Source: Palsa-1400 sp036501625
GTDB lineage: Bacteria > Verrucomicrobiota > Verrucomicrobiia > Limisphaerales > Palsa-1400
DNA length: 64,000 nucleotides
Direction: 5' to 3'
NCBI GenBank assembly: GCA_036501625.1
Contig: DASXZY010000078.1
Span: 28,322 to 92,321 of the forward strand
Every line of letters begins with the position of its first letter. Position 1 is the stretch's first letter. The position numbers and the translations under genes are program-made. Below the pieces are notes generated by a model that saw only the letters and a program-made list of their open reading frames with translations, was not told the origin of the DNA and ran no database searches. Shown here piece by piece: positions 61,443 to 64,000 of this stretch.

Positions 61443-64000
61443 ATGTCTGCCGTTAAATTCTGCCTGGCTCTGGCTGGAGGGTTGTTCCTCTCGTTTTGCG
61501 TTTGGGGGGCGCCGCCGGAAGTCGATGCGGCCGCGGAATTGCCGCGTTTCCCTGCCGTCGAAGCCAGCAACGCTGTCAACACACTGCGGCTGCGGGAGGG
61601 ATTCCATGCCGAATTAGTGGCGGCCGAGCCTTTGATTCAAAGTCCGGTGGCGGCTTGTTTTGATGAGAACGGGCGCATGTTCGTGGCGGAAATGATCGGC
61701 TACTCCGAGCGATTCAATGAAAGCGTGGACCGCATCGTCATGCTCGAAGACACCAACGGCGATGGTGTCTATGACAAGGCGACGGTTTTTGCCGATGGGC
61801 TATTGTGGCCGACGGGATTGATTTGGGCCAACGGCGGGCTTTATGCGGCCACGACGCCGAACCTTTATTTCTTTGAAGATACGACCGGCAGCGGCAAGGC
61901 GAACGTCAAGAAGATCATTTATTCCGGCTTCGGTTTTGGCGGGGCGCGCAAGGTTCGGGACATGCGGGACATCAATGTGCAGGGCGTGGTCAACTCGCTC
62001 GAGTGGGGCTTGGACAACAAGATTCACGGCGCGACGGGGCCGAACGGCGGCATGGTCACGAACCTGGCCGTTCCCTCGGAGCCACCGCTTGACCTGGACG
62101 GGCGCAATTTCGCCTTCGACCCGCGCACGCTGTGGCTGGAGGCGGAGGAGGGCGGCGGGCAGTACGGGATGAGTTTCGATTCGCGCGGGCGCAAGTTCAC
62201 TTGCTCCAATTCCGACCACATTGACGCGTTCATGTACGAGTCGCGCTACGGCGGGCGCAATCCGTGGTTCGCCATGCCGCCGGCCATGGTGTCCATCGCG
62301 GCGGACGGCGCGGCCGGGGAAGTTTTCCGCATCAGCCCGGAAGAGCCGTGGCGCGTGCTGCGGACGCAATGGCGCGTGGCGGGATTGGCCAGCGGGCCGG
62401 TCGAGGGCGGGGGGCGGTCATCGGGATATTTCACGGGAGCTTCGGGGCTGACGATTTATCGCGGGAACGCTTTTCCGCCGGAATTTTTGGACAACAGTTT
62501 TGTGGGCGAGGTGGCTTTCAATTTAGTTCATCGCGATGTCATCACGGAACACGATGGGCAATTGGCGGCGAATCGCGCACTTGATGAGACAAACCGCGAA
62601 TTCCTGGCGTCCACGGACACTTGGTTCCGCCCCGTTGATTTCGCCAACGCGCCGGATGGCACGCTTTACGTCATCGATATGCACCGGGAGATTATCGAGC
62701 ATCCGTGGTCGCTGCCGGAGCAGTTGAAGAAACACCTGGATTTGAACAGCGGCAATGATCGCGGGCGCATTTTCCGCATCGCTCCCGACGGATTCAAGGA
62801 GCCGCCGCCGCCGCGCCTGGGGACGGCCACAACGCGGGAATTGGTCGCGCTGCTTGATCATCCGAACGGCTGGCATCGCGACACCGCGCAGCGATTGCTT
62901 TGGGAACGGCAGGATAAATCGGCCATCGGGCCTCTTTGGCAGATGTTGACCAATGGCTCGCGGTTTGGGCGTCTTCACGCGCTGCACGCGCTGGACGGGT
63001 TGGGCGCGCTCAAGAATAAACAAATCCCGATGGGGAACGATCCGGATTGGACGGTTCGCGCACATGAGCTCGCGCTGCAGAATATCCTGCCGCGCGTCCA
63101 GGCGGCCGCGTCTGATCCTTCGCCTGAAGTGCGGCGGCAGCTTGCATTCAATGTGGGCAATGGCCGCGGCCTGCCCATGTATTATCTCGCCAGTGTCCTG
63201 AAGAAAGACCCTGACGATCCGTGGTTGCGGATGGCGGCGATGAGTTCGTTGCGGGTGGGCGGCGGCAAGCTTTTTGAGATGTTGTCGTCGGATTCCGAAT
63301 TCCGGGCGCGGCCATCCGGCCAGGAATTTCTGCGCGAGTTGGTGGAACTGATCGGCGCGCAAAATGATTCGCCCGGCGTGTCGAATGTTTTTCGCTTCAT
63401 CGCTTCGAATAACAATCTCGCTGTGTCATTCGCGCTGGCAGGCTCGCTCGGCAACGGCCTGAAGCGCGCCGGCAAATCGCTCGCGGGCGGCCAATTGGAT
63501 GCGCTGTTTGATCGAGCGCGGGCAGCGGCGGCCGACGGTTCGCCGCCGGAGGCATTGCGGGTGAGCGCGATTGAATTGTTAGGCTCGACTGATTACGAGC
63601 AATCCGGCGCGGGCTTGCTGGCGTTGCTGAACAGCAATCAGCCGGCAGCGGTTCAATTGGCCGCCGCGGGCACGCTGGCGAAATTTTCCGCGACGAACGT
63701 GGGTCCCGAACTGGCGCGGCGGCTGCCGGATTATGTTCCGGCGGTGCGCACGGATGTCATTGAAACCTTGCTTGCGCGGCCCGGCCGGGCGATGGCGTTG
63801 CTGGCGGCGATTGAGGCGGGGACGCTGCCCATGCATGAATTGACCACGGCGCAAATTACATTCCTGCGCTCCCATCGCGACGCGGGCGTGAAGGCGGCCG
63901 CGCGGCGAATTCTTGGGCCGCCGGCTGGCGCGAATCTTCAGCAGGTGATTGCCCGGTATCTGCCCGCGCTGGCGCTCAAGGGAACGGCGGCGCATGGCCG
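61443..64000 (+). CDS. PVC-type membrane-bound dehydrogenase, partial
   Basis: At least 852 residues, running off the window. Signal peptide VKFCLALAGGLFLSFCVWGA. Residues about 48-440 are the PVC-superfamily propeller (REGFHAELVAAEPLIQSPVA, MFVAEMIGYSERFNESVDRI, LEDTNGDGVYDKATVFADGL, LWPTGLIWANGGLYAATTPN, PVDFANAPDGTLYVIDMHRE). HEAT-like helices follow from about 455 (ELVALLDHPNGWHRDTAQRL, VRRQLAFNVGNGRGLP, PEALRVSAIELLGSTDYEQS). In complete members a cytochrome c domain with CxxCH ends the protein; it would be beyond the edge. The substrate is unknown. It is divergent from the histidine phosphatase gene, 102 bp away. Confidence 0.9.
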   Translation, partial: MSAVKFCLALAGGLFLSFCVWGAPPEVDAAAELPRFPAVEASNAVNTLRLREGFHAELVAAEPLIQSPVAACFDENGRMFVAEMIGYSERFNESVDRIVMLEDTNGDGVYDKATVFADGLLWPTGLIWANGGLYAATTPNLYFFEDTTGSGKANVKKIIYSGFGFGGARKVRDMRDINVQGVVNSLEWGLDNKIHGATGPNGGMVTNLAVPSEPPLDLDGRNFAFDPRTLWLEAEEGGGQYGMSFDSRGRKFTCSNSDHIDAFMYESRYGGRNPWFAMPPAMVSIAADGAAGEVFRISPEEPWRVLRTQWRVAGLASGPVEGGGRSSGYFTGASGLTIYRGNAFPPEFLDNSFVGEVAFNLVHRDVITEHDGQLAANRALDETNREFLASTDTWFRPVDFANAPDGTLYVIDMHREIIEHPWSLPEQLKKHLDLNSGNDRGRIFRIAPDGFKEPPPPRLGTATTRELVALLDHPNGWHRDTAQRLLWERQDKSAIGPLWQMLTNGSRFGRLHALHALDGLGALKNKQIPMGNDPDWTVRAHELALQNILPRVQAAASDPSPEVRRQLAFNVGNGRGLPMYYLASVLKKDPDDPWLRMAAMSSLRVGGGKLFEMLSSDSEFRARPSGQEFLRELVELIGAQNDSPGVSNVFRFIASNNNLAVSFALAGSLGNGLKRAGKSLAGGQLDALFDRARAAAADGSPPEALRVSAIELLGSTDYEQSGAGLLALLNSNQPAAVQLAAAGTLAKFSATNVGPELARRLPDYVPAVRTDVIETLLARPGRAMALLAAIEAGTLPMHELTTAQITFLRSHRDAGVKAAARRILGPPAGANLQQVIARYLPALALKGTAAHG

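Overview
The window looks like a chromosomal segment of a high-G+C (about 60%) member of the Verrucomicrobiota, most likely the Pedosphaera/Limisphaera (subdivision 3) side of the phylum. This is inferred from gene content: a PVC-type membrane-bound dehydrogenase with HEAT repeats, a formylglycine sulfatase with a C-terminal LamG-like domain, a DUF1080 protein, a pseudopilin with the FTLIELLVV leader and a C-terminal H-x-DG signature, and two ECF sigma factors carrying long membrane-anchored C-terminal extensions. No rRNA, tRNA, CRISPR array, prophage or intact insertion sequence was seen.

Layout. 0-9 kb: the 5' part of an opgG-like gene, a decayed PIN toxin beside an intact ribbon-helix-helix antitoxin, a lactate permease, a GNAT acetyltransferase without an ordinary start codon, an M32 carboxypeptidase and a two-gene ABC exporter. 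9-14 kb: a phosphorelay operon (hybrid kinase, Hpt protein, two-receiver regulator). 14-19 kb: nadA, a mutT-ugd-TPR operon on the minus strand, and an ECF sigma factor fused to a membrane anchor and a pseudopilin-like tail. 20-26 kb: sugar kinase, small basic protein, large exported toroid protein, icd and DUF1080. 26.5-30.7 kb: a GbsR/MarR-type regulator with a perfect palindrome over its own promoter, then a wax-synthase-like acyltransferase, a small membrane protein, an SDR and a glycosyltransferase, probably an envelope-lipid locus. 30.8-40.3 kb: exported beta-propeller, thioesterase, ABC-F ATPase, coaX, glnE, FmdB-type protein and redoxin.

40.4-47 kb is the least ordinary region. It holds an uncharacterised 1088-residue multi-pass protein whose soluble part resembles a type 1 periplasmic-binding (receptor) fold, a repeat element, and a divergent operon of membrane-extended ECF sigma factor, internally deleted methyltransferase and membrane-anchored GrpE-like protein. 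47-58 kb: a CBM48 protein, an unknown protein, a lone addA, three small membrane proteins, trpD, sua5/tsaC and a transglutaminase-like protein lacking the expected cysteine. 58-64 kb: pseudopilin, sulfatase, exported histidine phosphatase and the PVC dehydrogenase, which runs off the window.

Three sequence-level signals cut across the genes: a roughly 195-bp repeat at two divergent intergenic regions (about 43.8 and 57.8 kb), each with a perfect TACCAT-N6-ATGGTA dyad; about sixty copies of TTGACA/TGTCAA, mostly inside genes and several times the number expected from composition; and two short TTAATC-type repeat clusters.
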